Positions 49,101-61,500 of a stretch of 64,000 bases of DNA are shown in pieces. The stretch is from Physcomitrium patens. Taxonomy: Eukaryota > Streptophyta > Bryopsida > Funariales > Funariaceae. A model generated the notes under the pieces. It saw only the letters and a list, made by a program, of their open reading frames with translations, was not told the DNA's origin and made no database searches. The position numbers were made by a program, and so were the translations under genes. Position 1 is the stretch's first letter, and every line of letters begins with the position of its first letter. Where the stretch lies: assembly GCF_000002425.4 (NCBI RefSeq), contig NC_037266.1:9031818-9095817 (forward strand), given 5' to 3'.

Positions 49101-49109
49101 TTTCATCTT

Positions 49110-51744
49110 TTTCATCTACACTTATAATATGAGAGCTTTATCTTTTTTTAATTGAAAATAGATTTTATTTATTTATTTATTTATTTATTTTTAATTTAAT
49201 TTAATTTAATTTTAAAGAAGACTTAAGCATATTGGTTGTTGCAGATTTTTTTCTTTTAAATTAATACTAATTTTAGATTTTAAAATTTTTTATTTTAAAG
49301 TCTTATCTTTTATTTATCTTGAGTAAATTTAGATATATATTTTTTTCTTCTGTTATTATAGCAAAGCTTATTGAAATGAATAGTATAATAGTACAAATGT
49401 AAAAGCAAATAAGAAAATTAATGCTTGCAATATATCAACTCAATTTATTACTAAAAGAAGTAATAAGATTAGTAGGAAGTAAAGATATAGAGATGATTGA
49501 AGCTGCTTCAACATCTATATCAAATCATATTCTTTCTTCTCTAGTAGAATACTTTTTTAGTATTAGAGAACAAAAAGTTGTTTTATTCTAAGACATTTAA
49601 TGGTACAAAATCAAAGTTTTAAGGATTTATTAATCAAGTATAATAAGTGATTGAACTTCAATTCCAAAGCTATTTAATTCCAAGATCATAAGTCAAGTTT
49701 ATTGATATACTTCTTTCAAGCTTTGCATTATTATAATTTTCATCTTTTCTTAAATGACATGATCCAATTTTGAAAAATTTAGAAGTTTTTATAGTAGAAT
49801 TTCAATCTATGTATAGAAATCATGATGTAATTGATATTATAACTAATAATATCTATATTTTATAGTAAAATAATTAAATAATAATATTATATGCTTTATA
49901 ATTTTGATAACTTATGATTGATATTAAATAAATACTGGATACATTAATAAATTTTTTACAAATTATAATATAAGATAAAGAAATTGATGCTCAATCTACT
50001 TAATCTTTAGATATTAAGTCAAAAAATTGACTTTGCTGTGAAGTATAAAAATTGACTTTTTGAATTTCAATCTAAAAGTTGCACAAATAGGCCTCAATAT
50101 TTTTACAATTCAATGGCAACAACAATGTCTTTTCAATTCACATATTTAAAAGTAGGAGATATGCTAATTAATGTAATATGTTTCAAACTTATTATTGAGC
50201 AAGAAAAGATTCATTGTTAACAACAAAAATTATACTTATATTGTAAAAAACCTAAGTACACTACTTAATATTATTCAAAAAAGTAATGCAACGACAATAG
50301 CTATTAAAGAAGACAATATGTTGAAAAATAAGTTTATCTAGTTATAATAGGAGCTATGCAGCTGAAATCTTGTATAGTAAAAATATTTAACTTATTCATA
50401 TAAAAATCATAGATGGTTGTTTGTTGTCTTTTAGAGATATTATTTATGAAATTCTTCCAAGAAAAGTAGCAATTAATGGTCATAACAACTTAATAATATT
50501 TAATATAGTTAGATCTTTTTTTAATTTAGTCATTTTAAATTTATTAAAGCTAAAAAAATATAATTCTTGAATAAATTTGATTTTTCTTAGTCATAAACTT
50601 ATCTATAATATTACTAAGAGTTTTATTAACATAATAAGAAGTCAAAAGTCTAATACAATCAAACTTATATTTGCAGGTGTAAAAGAATGATCACCTTATA
50701 TTATTTATACTACACATGTTTCTAATGGTAGAAAGACTTTAAGTGCCATTCTATGCTAGTATCAAGATTATCAAGATTTTTTTGAAAAAAAAAATGTAGT
50801 TACTATTCCAAAACATTGCTCCTATGATTGCTCAATTGATCTTTAAGAAAAAAATTAATTGCAATTCGGAATAATCCATAATTTATCACAAAATGAATTC
50901 ATTGAATTCAAAAAATACATTGATAAGAATCTAGCCAAATATTTCATGCACCAATCAAAATTTCTAGCAAGAATTTTTATATTATTTGTGAAGAAAAAAG
51001 ATAGATTACTACAAATGTGTGTAGATTATCAAAGATTCAATAAGATCACTATTAAGAATAAATATCCTCTACCATTAATATCATGACTTTTTGATGAATT
51101 GGATTAAGCTAAGATCTATACTAAAATAGATCTATGAAGAGCATAGAATCTAGTTTGTATTAAAAAAAAGTGATAAATAGAAGCCAATATTTTAAATTAA
51201 ATATGAATATTTTGAATATAATGTTATGGCTTTTGGACTCACAAATATTCCAACTACTTTTCAATATCTTATGAATGATGTTTTTTAAAAATTTTGAGAT
51301 GATTTTATTATTTTTTTATTTAAATGATGTTTTAATTTATTCTAAAAATATAAAAGTGCATAAACTTCATATTTATTTTCTATTACAGAAACTTAAAGAT
51401 ACAAGATTATATGCTAAGATAGAAAATCTTGAGTAAAATAAAGAAGTTGAAGCATCTTTTGAAGCTTTGAAGACAATATTTTTTTTTTTATCAATTTTAT
51501 ATTGTGTCAACTTCTTTAAGATATTTTTTTTAAAAATAAATGCATCAAAATTTGCATTGAAACTATATTACTATAAAATAAATGTAGATAATAAATCCCA
51601 CCTAATAGCTTTTTATTTCTAAAAAATTTCAATAGCCAAAATGAATTACAAGATCTATGACAAAGAATTTTTTTGTAATTGTAGATTTATTTCAAAAATG
51701 GCATCATTATCTAAAAGACACTTCCAGCTTAATCACCATATATA
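49110..51744 (+). mobile_element. Strongly decayed chromovirus (element D), cut by element C
   Basis: Aligns with element A from the leader (near 49128) through gag (about 49360-50350), protease (about 50390-50560), reverse transcriptase (about 50830-51400) and into RNase H, where element C begins at 51745. Differences from the young copy are overwhelmingly C-to-T and G-to-A, and there are many breaks. Its remaining 3' part should lie beyond the window. Clearly the oldest of the A/C/D group. Confidence 0.85.
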
Positions 51745-52293
51745 TGTCACGGACATATACATTTACATCAATAGTTACTTATATGATTAAGTAGAAGTAG
51801 GTAAATATAGAATAATTTCATAAAGTCTTCTAGAGAAGCTTCCTAAAAGCTTTATAGGCGTGGTTTTGACTTTAGATGTATTTATAGGTTAGAAACTTGG
51901 CCAAAAAGCCAACCATGTATCGGTAGCTTGTGGAACAAGTTATCTCTATGTAGTAACTTGTGGAATAAGTCAACTATATGGCACATATATAGATAACTTG
52001 CCTTGTAAGATAAGACATGTGGCTAGCAAAGTCAACACATGTTAGAAGTCATATAGGACATTGCCACGTAGCTCTTAATTAGATAGTATATATAGAGGCA
52101 AGAGTGAAGCCTTCTTCATTCTTGTCAATGATTTTCTAGTCTTAGTCTTATTTCAAGACTTTATAGTCTTCTTGTTTTTAGCAATAGCCATTGTAGTTAA
52201 TATTACATCACCGTTTGAGTGACTTTCTAGTTCTCTTCAGTGATAGAAGAGTGTATTGAGGATTCTCTTTCTTCAAGTTTTATGTCCTTGACA
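51745..52293 (+). repeat. 5' LTR of element C
   Basis: 549 bp, TGTCACGGACA ... TCCTTGACA. It shares the TATA region AGATAGTATATATAGAGGCA (about 52081-52100) and overall layout with the element A LTR, but is clearly diverged. Confidence 0.92.
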
Positions 52294-52388
52294 ATTTGAC
52301 AAGAGTGCTAACATATTATTTCTGTCTTATTTTAGAAGTAAGTGGATTATCTCACTTCTATTGTTGTATTTTTAAGATTACAGACTAT

Positions 52389-52809
52389 TGTCACGAACAC
52401 AGAATACTGACTTGATATCTACCAAGAAGTTCAAGAAGAACTGGCAAGAATTAGATTAATCAGATGAATACAAGAACAATACCAGAGAGGTGAGCTAGAG
52501 CTCCAAGAGATGTGTTGTGGAGACTGAAGAACTCTTTAGCCTTGATTCCAATATATACTCCTATTTAGGAAGCTTCTCAAGCAACTTCTACCAACTAGGA
52601 AGCTTCTAGAAGGTTCCATAGAATTACTTCTAGAAGGTTCTAGAAACTTATCTCTAGAAGGTTCTAATGACTATGTCCCTAACATCTTCTACTAACTAAG
52701 AAGCTTCTAGAAGGTTCCAGAGACTTGCTTCTAGAAGGTTCTAGAAGTTTGTCTCTAGAAGGTTCTAAAAACTTGTCTCTAGAAGATTCTAAGGACTATG
52801 TCCCTAACA
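52389..52809 (-). repeat. LTR of element B (3' LTR in element orientation)
   Basis: 421 bp. In sense orientation it begins TGTTAGGGACA and ends with GTGACA. It carries an internal tandem duplication of about 100 bp (units at about 52593-52693 and 52694-52809), so the end-like CTATGTCCCTAACA also occurs inside. Confidence 0.95.
52599..52789. promoter_or_regulatory. Heat-shock-element array in the element B LTR (left copy)
   Basis: Alternating GAA and TTC units with exact 2-bp spacing, the HSF-binding consensus. Four runs have four units each (for example GAAGCTTCTAGAAGGTTC and TTCTAGAAGGTTCTAGAA), plus three GAAnnTTC pairs, about 22 units in 190 bp. Three units already make a good site. The motif is direct; heat response is inferred. 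Confidence 0.7.
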
Positions 52810-55800
52810 TCACCCCCTCTTTTAGCTTCGAGGTCTCTGAGAAGCAATGTTATTGTTAATTAGTACCAACGCAAGAAAATGAAGATCTGTCGCATAACAT
52901 CTGCTATGAACTCCAACTGTTGTGTATGAGGTGAGTGGTTCATCGGCCCTTGAAGCCAATGGTAGTGGCCCACTCCATCAACTTCTGACCAAGCATGAAC
53001 TTTCGTGTCTTCATTGTAAAATTGTCCTGCAAATACGCCTTCTGGCTGACCATCATAAGTAGGCTCGGACTCAAATACAATCACCAGTGATCGGTTACTT
53101 GGTATCCTCCGTCGTCGTCATGGTGTAGGTGGTTCTTCATCTCGGGGTTGTTTCATGAGCTAGTCGGTTGAGATAATCTGACTGGTATAGTATCTATCTC
53201 TTGGCTATCTATATCAGAAGACCAAACTATGGCTACTGAAAAAATTCTATTTTATCTTAGAGAAAATAACTACATCAACTACGAATTTTGGTGTTGCTCT
53301 CCCCCTTTCTTATACTCTTGGGTGAGCAAGCTTCAAAAAGAAGCTATTGTCGAACCGGCTTAGGTTTATGAGGATGTTGTTGATGAAACTCTTGTACCTT
53401 TTGCGGCACATTGGTGAGATTTTCAGTTGGCTCCCACGTTCGCTCATTAATGTCGTAGCCGCACCAATGAACAAGATACTCCAACTTGTCCCACCTTCGC
53501 CGGGAATCCAATACCTTTTCAACCTCGTATTCCTCGTGGTTTTTGATCTCAATACTAAGTGGCGGACATTGCACTCTTCCAAGAAAAGATGACTCTTGAT
53601 AAGGCTCTAACAAAGAAACATGAAAGACTGGATGTACCTTCATAGAAGCCGGTAATTCTAGACGGTACGCCATTGGATTGATTTGCTTTTGGATGATAAA
53701 TGGTCCCAATCTTCGATAGTCCAACTTATCACATAGTCGCTTGGTCTTGATATTTCGTCAAAGAAGCCATGCTTTATCTCCAATTTTGAAAGTAGCTGCT
53801 TGATTCCGAAATCTATCTGCAGATGCCTTGTAGGATTCTTGAGCAGATTGTAATTGAAGCTTCAACATATTTTGAAGCTCTGATAGTTGTTTCGCAAATC
53901 CTTCAGCTGCTGGATTGTTATTTGTTGATGGACTCAATAAATCAAGCTTTGGATGATACCCATAGTTGGAAAAGAATGGTGTGTATTGAGTCGATGTATG
54001 GAGGGTGTTGTTATATGCAAACTCGGCTAGCGACAGATATGTGGTCCAATCGTCTTGCTGATAGTTGATGCGGCATTGTAAGTATTGTTCCAAGACTTGG
54101 TTCACATGTTTTGTTTGACCGTCAGTTTGAGGATGAAAAGTCGAAGAAAACTTGATATCTACCTTCAGTATCTCAAAGAGAGATCTCCAAAACTTTGATA
54201 CGAACTGGGTTCCTCGATCTGATACGATATCATCTAGTAGTCCATGATATTGATACACATTATTGAGAAAGAGCCTTGCTGTGACTTCATTGGACAATGT
54301 CTTCTTGCAAAGGACAAAGTGCGCCATTTTTGTAAGCCGATCTACCACGACAAAGATGCTGTCAAATGAGTTCGATGATGGCAGGTCTATGATGAAGTCC
54401 ATGGAAATTGAAGACCATGGTCAACGTGGAATCGACAATGGCTGTAGAAGTCCATAAGGGCAATGTCGAGGATTCTTGGATCTTGAACAGATGTCGCAGG
54501 AGAGGACAAAATCTTTCACATCCTTCCACATTTGGGGCCACCAAAAATCTTGAGAAATAAGCTCCAAGATCTTGTTGAATCCAAAATGTCCCGCAGCTGG
54601 AAAATCGTGGCGAGATTGAAGAACTCGGAGTCGTGCTGGTACTTTTGGGATATATAACCACTCTTCATAGTATAAAAGATCTCCCTCCACCTTGAACTTA
54701 TCATCATTCGTACGCTGCTTAATATCAATGGCTACTGAATCTTCAATGGTCATGGCACGTACCTGATTTAGGAAATCAGCATCAATTGGCATAATAGTAG
54801 CGCAAAGCTGAAATTGCTCTGGCTTCAACAATGTCGTACATTATTGATCAAACGCTGCTTCTCCAGCCTTTGGTACAAGATACGATCTCCTCGATAAGGC
54901 ATCAGATAGTCCTTGCTGTTTTCTAGGTCGATAAGTGATAATAAAATCGAACCTAGATAGCAACATACTCCATCGAGCTTGACGTCGATTTAGAACTCGA
55001 GCCGACATGAAATACTCCAAATTCTTGTGATCTGTGTATACGGTCACTGGATGTACAGCTTCTTCAAGAAAGTGACGCCATTCTTGGAAAGAATCTACTA
55101 TAGCAAGAAGTTCCTTATCAAGGATCTCATAATTGATTTTAGCAGTAGAGAACTTTCGAAAATAGAATGCAATCGGATGGAGCTTCTTGTCTTCTCCCAT
55201 TTGTGAAAGTACAACTTCCAAAGCAAAATCCGAAGCATCAATTTCTAAATAGAAGGCCTTTGTAAAGTCTAGATGTACCAAGATTGGAGCCGTAGTAAAT
55301 GCGGTCTTCAGGTTTTGAAACGCCTTCTCTGTTAGAGGTCCCTATTCTAGCTTATCCTTGCATGTCAACCGAGTGAGAGGAGTAGCAACTTGAGAGTAAT
55401 TCTTGATAAAGATCCGATAGAAGTTGGCAAAACCAAGAAAGCATTGTACGTGTCTAACCGTCTTCGGAACCTTCCAGGACATGATTGCTTCCACCTTCTT
55501 GGGATCCATCTTCAAGCCTTCCGTAGTCGCAACGAACCCCAAAAACTCTATCTCTATTTGGTGAAATAAACACTTCTCCAACTTGGCATATAGTCCTCGC
55601 TCGCATAGTTTCTCCAATACCAAACGAACTTATTTTTCATGCTCTTCCTCATTTTTGGAGAATATCAAAATATCATCCAAATAGATGACAACAAAATCAT
55701 CAAGGTACTTTCGGAAAATATCATTCATCATATGTTGAAAGACCACTGGAGCATTGGTAAGACCAAAGGGCATGACATTATATTCAAAATGACCATACCT

Positions 55801-58128
55801 TGTACGGAACGCTATCTTCCACTCATCTCCTTCTTTGATTCGTACGAGGTTGTAAGCTCCCTTTAGATCATTTTTTGTAAAGATCCTTGCAAGTCCAAGT
55901 TGTTCTAAGAGACCAGAAATTAAGGGTAACAAGTAACGATTCTTCTTTGTTACCTTATTGAGGCCTCGATAGTCCATGCACATCCGCAACGAGCCATCTT
56001 TCTTCTTCACAAATAAGATGGATGCTCCAGCTGACGATTTTGAATGACGGATGAAGTTCTTGGCTAAATTCTCGTCGACGTACTTCTGCAACTCCGCCAA
56101 CTCCATCTGCGATAGATTGTAGATTGGGCCAAATGGCAGTTGTGCTCCTTCCTATAAGTCTATGGCGCAATCATATGATCGGTGTTCCGGTAGCATGTCG
56201 GCATTTTTCTTTTGAAACACGTCTTTAAAATCATTATATTGCTCCGGTATACTTGTTGTCGAGATCTTCTCCCCGGTAGTTGGAGCCGCATAAATGACAA
56301 ACGGTGTGCCTCCCTTGGACGATCTTATAAACGCTCTTGCTCCAATAAATAAGGATTTCTCTATTCTGGGTTTTCTACTAGGCTTGCTCTTGGGTAGTTT
56401 TGTGGGAAAGGTCATCTTCCGCAACTTCCAATCTATGGATGGGTTATGCTTTTCCAACCACGAAAGACCAAGAATAATAGGATTTGATGGGATTCTAATA
56501 ATATTGAAAATAATATGACTACTATGGTCCTTAAACATCACTTCTATAGGTTCTGATTCATGGGTGACACTACCAGACAATAAAGGTCGTCCATCTATGA
56601 ACTCAACGTGAACATGTTTGGATTTTTGTACTAAAGGGATTTTATGACACTTTGTAAATTCTTCGTCTAAGAAACAAGCAGATGCTCCTGAATCTAATAA
56701 TGCTAAGGTTCTCAGTTTCTGAGGGCCAATAAGCAAAGGGATTATAAAACAAAGGGTAGGTTGAGCGGAAACAAAGGAATTTGATTGTTGTTGCGATATT
56801 TCACTATCCAACCACACGGTTCCTATTGTGGCTGGGCATCCTCGTTTTCCTGAATAAACGCACCCGTAGTCTTGATAATACATCGATTTTGCTTCTTGGG
56901 ACAGTTTCCAATTTTGTGGCCTTCTTCACCATAATACAAGCATAGACCTTCCTCCATACGCCGCTTTTTTTCTTTTAGAGTAAGGGATTTGACACGTACC
57001 GCATCAATTTGCATGTCTTCTACCTCTGAATGTGAATTCATGCTGTTTGCCGACATAGTTGGGGTGTGGCAAACCGTATGTTGTCTTGAATGTTGGTCTT
57101 GGCGACGTTGGAATAGGCAGTTATCGCACTTCACAGCTTGGCTAATAGCTTCGTTGAACGTTTGTGGATGAGGAAGAGTTAACAGTAAATCCTTCACATC
57201 GTCCCTTAAATCCCAATAGAATTGATTCATCAACGCTTCTTCGTCCTAATTGATGTCACATGCTAATTGCCTGAAGTTCGATGCATAGACTGATGTAGAA
57301 CGCATCTCTTGTCGTAGTGACCGGATCTTTGTTGTAGCCCATCGAACCTTATCGTGTTTACCAAATGCTTCCGCAAATGTCTCCAAAAAGGTTTCAAAGT
57401 TGTTTAGTATGGATGATCGTTTCTCAAACAAAGGAGCAAACCATGATAGAGCTTGTCCTGTAAGTAAGGTTCCAACAAGCCCAACACGTGACTCCTCCAT
57501 TGGATAGCGTTTGGGCTGTAAAACTGTTATCAACCTGATTTGGTTGACGAATCCTCGAAACTTGGAACGTATATTATCGAACTTGTCCGAAAGGCTAATT
57601 CGGGATTCCTTATGTTGTAGAACTAGCGGTGCTTGTCGAACCTGAGGCAAAGTTGCTTCTCCAAATGTAGAAGTTTGAGGCTGGTGCAACCTAGATTATG
57701 CCATCTCAGATGCTCCATCATTATGAAGCCTTGCCATGACTCCTTCAATCTCTGCAGTTCTTTGCGATAACATAGCGAGGGCATTCATGATAGCATTTAA
57801 CTTGGACTCTGAACTTTTTGTCATACTAATGTCTTGGCCCCCGACTATTCTAAGAGAAGGACAGAAATGACTCTACAAGAAGACAATATTGGTTTAGAGG
57901 AGGGTACTCCGCAACCTCTAAAATGCCTTAAGAGCTTCAAGAAAAGGGGTAATCCACTCTCTCCAAGAAGAATAAGACTCCAATATTGTAACAAAAGAAG
58001 TATCAGTTTAGAGGAGGGTAATCCGCAACCTCTAAAGTGCTAGTACACTTCCAAGCAGAGGAGTAATCCACACTCTAACAAAGAAGAAACTAGCTCTGAT
58101 ATTTGAGGTGAGTAAAGTCTCGACAAAC

Positions 58129-58549
58129 TGTCACGGACACAAACTACAGACTTGATATCTACCAAGAAGTTCAAGAAGAACTGGCAAGAACTAGATTAAT
58201 CAGATGAATTCAAGAACAACACCAGAGAGGTGAGCTAGAGCTCCAAGAGATGTGTTGTGGAGACTGAAGAACTCTTCAGCCTCGATTCCAATATATACTC
58301 CTATTTAGGAAGCTTCTCAAGTAACTTCTACCAACTAAGAAGCTTCTAGAAGGTTCCATAGACTTACTTCTAGAAGGTTCTAGAAACTTATCTCTAGAAG
58401 GTTCTAAGGACTATGTCCCTAACATCTTCTACTAACTAAGAAGCTTCTAGAAGGTTCCAGAGACTTGCTTTTAGAAGATTCTAGAAGTTTGTCTCTAGAA
58501 GGTTCTAAAAACTTGTCTTTAGAAGGTTCTAAGGACTATGTCCCTAACA
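58129..58549 (-). repeat. LTR of element B (5' LTR in element orientation)
   Basis: Same length as 52389-52809, about 4% different, followed by the ACTAT duplication. Confidence 0.95.
58339..58529. promoter_or_regulatory. Heat-shock-element array in the element B LTR (right copy)
   Basis: Same arrangement as the left LTR, with about 21 correctly spaced GAA/TTC units. As the 5' LTR of element B, this would be the promoter copy. The array persists despite about 4% LTR divergence. Confidence 0.7.
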
Positions 58550-61500
58550 ACTATCCATCTTCAAATAAAAAAATCTTGTTTCCTAAAACTAATCTTTTTC
58601 TTAAAGAAAATGGATAACCCCTCTTTGTAAGATTTGTTTTTAGAGGTTGCTGATTAACCTCCTCTAATTTAACTTTTGAATTTGTTTGAGTTGTCTATGG
58701 GAGGAAAGATTATGGATGCTACTTTCAATGGAAGTGAGAATAGATTTGCAACTATGGTAGATCTCCATAAGCTTCTCAACACTTTAAGAGTAGAAATCTC
58801 ATGTATTTCCAACGTGAATCATAGTAGTACTATGCCTACGCCTATAGAAGAAGTTCAAAGAGTGTAGCAAGAAGTTGTGCAATTGGAAGAAGCAAGTAGA
58901 TCAACATCACAACCAAATCCAGGGAGTTTTGCTTCTATAAGTATGACGGGAACAAAGATTAGTATGCCCGAGAAGTTTAATGGAATAAAATCAAAATTTC
59001 GAGAATTTTTGCAACAAGTCAAGCTCTATCTAAGGTTGCATCATTTCCAATATATTGATGGATTTACCTAAGTCGGATTCATAGGCGCACTATTATCAAG
59101 AAGTGCTCTCTCTTGATTTGTACCTTTAATGGAAAAAGATTCATGACTCCTTTATGATTTGAATTCATTCATAGAAGTGTTTAGGGCCACATTCGAAGAA
59201 AGTGATCAAGAACAAGTAGCAGAGACCAAGTTTTTATCCTTATGACAAGGATCACAATTAGCCACTATATCTGTTGTCAAATTCCACAACCTCGCTTGCA
59301 ACATAGACTGGAATGACAAAGCACTTATCAACCAATTTTGATATGGGTTGAAAGATAGCATCAAAGATTTGTTATTAACAATCCCAAAAGTAGAATCTTT
59401 GAAATAATTTATTACTCAAGCCATTGCATGCGACAATCATTTATTTGAAAGGTGTCAAGAACAAAGATTTGGTTGAAGTGGAACAAATCAAGTAATAGCA
59501 GCAGCTCCTAAGTTTTTTAAAACGTATTTGTCAAAGCCGAAATCAATGCAAATTGATATGATACATTTCAAACCTCTCATGAAGCAAGAAAAGACTCGAC
59601 GTCGCAAAGAGGGGTTGTGTTTATATTGTGGAGAAGCTAAGTACACTGCTCAATATTGTCCAAACAAGCAATGCAATTACTATATAAAAAGCACAACTAT
59701 CAAAGAAGATAATGTGTCAAAAAATGAGTTTTTTTAGCTATGATAGGGGCCGTGCTACTGAAATCATGTACAACACCTTGTAAAGGTCCTATCCTCTCCT
59801 TAGACCCCTCATTTTATTTTATAATAGAAGTATATTTAGGACCTAATAATCACAAAATCTTTGCCTTGTTAGATTCAGGAGCCTCAACATGTTTTATAGA
59901 TGAAGATTTTGCCAAAAATCAAAAAATATCTTCAGTGAAGAAAGTTAAACCCGTACATGTAGAAGTCATAGATGGTCGTTCGTTGTCTTCTGGAAATGTT
60001 ACCCATGAAACTATTCCTTTAAATGTAGCAATTAAAGATCATAACAATGTAGTAGTATTTAATGTAATAAAATCTCCCTCTAATTTAGTTATTTTAGGAT
60101 TATCATGACTAGAAAAATATAACCCTCATATAGATTGGAATACTCATAATCTTAACTTTTTTGATAGTATAATTTAAGATTACGTTAGTAAAGTAGAAGT
60201 ACGTAAGTCCGATATGTCTAAACCTTTATTAGTAAGTGTAAAAGCTTTTATGCATGCCACAAAAGAAGGATCATCTTTTGCTATATATGCTACATCCATT
60301 TCTAATGGTGAAACAACATTGAGTGGTATTCCTAAGCAATATCAAGAATTCCAAGTTGTTTTTGAAAAAAAAATGCAGATATTGTCTTCAAGCATCGACC
60401 TTATGATTCTTCAATTGATCTACAAGAAGGAGCTCAACCACCATTCAGATCAATCTATAGCTTATTGCAGAATGAGTTGGCTGCATTAAAGGAGTACATT
60501 GATGAGAATTTGGCAAAGAACTTCATATGCCATTCTAAATCTCCAAACAAGGCTCCTATCTTACTTGTGAAGAAGAAAGATGGATCTCTACAAATGTATA
60601 AGGATTATTGAGGACTCAATAAGATCACCATCAAAAATAGGTATCCTTTATCTTTGATTTTAGGACTTCTTGACCAATTCAATCAAACAAAGATCTATAT
60701 CAAAATAGATCTATGAAGAGCATACAACTTAGTTCGTATCAAAGAAGGAGATGAATGGAAGACTGCTTTTCGAACTAGGTATGGATATTTTGAATATAAT
60801 GTCATGCCTTTTGGACTCACGAATGCACCATTCACTTTTCAACATCTTACGAATGATATTTTTTGTGAGTTTTTAGATGTTTTTATTATTTTTTATTTAG
60901 ACGACATTCTAATCTACTCTAAGAGCATAGAAGAACATGAGCTTCATGTTCATTGCGTGTTATAGAAACTTAGAAATGTAGGATTATTCACCAAGTTCAA
61001 AAAGTGTGTATTCCACACTACTCAAGTTGACTTTTTAGGATACATCATTTCCAACGAAGGCCTTATGATGGATCCCAAGAAGTTTCAAACTATCATAGAT
61101 TGGAAGGTTCCAAGAACTGTATGAGATGTGTAGTGCTTTTTGAGCTTTGTTAATTACTATCAAATTTTTATCAAGTTTTTTTTTCAAATTACAGCTCTGT
61201 TTACTTGTTTGACTTATAAAGACAAACTTGAGTAGAATAAAGAAGCAAAAGCATCATTTGATGTTTTAAAGAAGAAATTTATTTCTATACCAATTTTATA
61301 TTGCGTTGACTTCTCTAAGGCATTTTTTTATGGAAATAGATGTGTCAAATTTTGCTATAGATGCTATGTTGTCACAAATGGAAACAGATGACAAACTCCA
61401 CCCAATAGCTTTCCATTCAAGGAAATTTTCAGTAGCTAAGATTAGTTATGAGATCCATTACAAAGAGCTCATTGCAAGTGTGGATTCATTTTAAGAATGG

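Larger units (their letters stand above)
52389..58549 (-). mobile_element. Chromovirus (element B) nested in element C, opposite orientation
   Basis: 6,161 bp with 421-bp LTRs (52389-52809 and 58129-58549) and target duplication ACTAT (52384-52388 and 58550-58554). Read on the minus strand: primer-site-like TATCAGAGC about 27 nt after the LTR, gag (about 57,690-56,830, with a zinc-knuckle region), protease (ALLDSGASACFLDEEF), reverse transcriptase (YLDDILIFS), RNase H, integrase (SDRGTQF, HPQTDGQT), chromodomain (LEYLVHWCGYDINERTWEP, near 53,450) and polypurine tract at 52826-52810. Coding part broken, roughly eight breaks. The LTRs differ at about 17 of 421 positions (about 4%), suggesting an insertion a few million years ago. 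Confidence 0.95.

Noticed and set aside
52860-53084. Possible extra gene inside element B (74 codons, minus strand)
   Set aside because: It lies between chromodomain and polypurine tract, has no known domain, and is more simply part of the element's 3' untranslated stretch.
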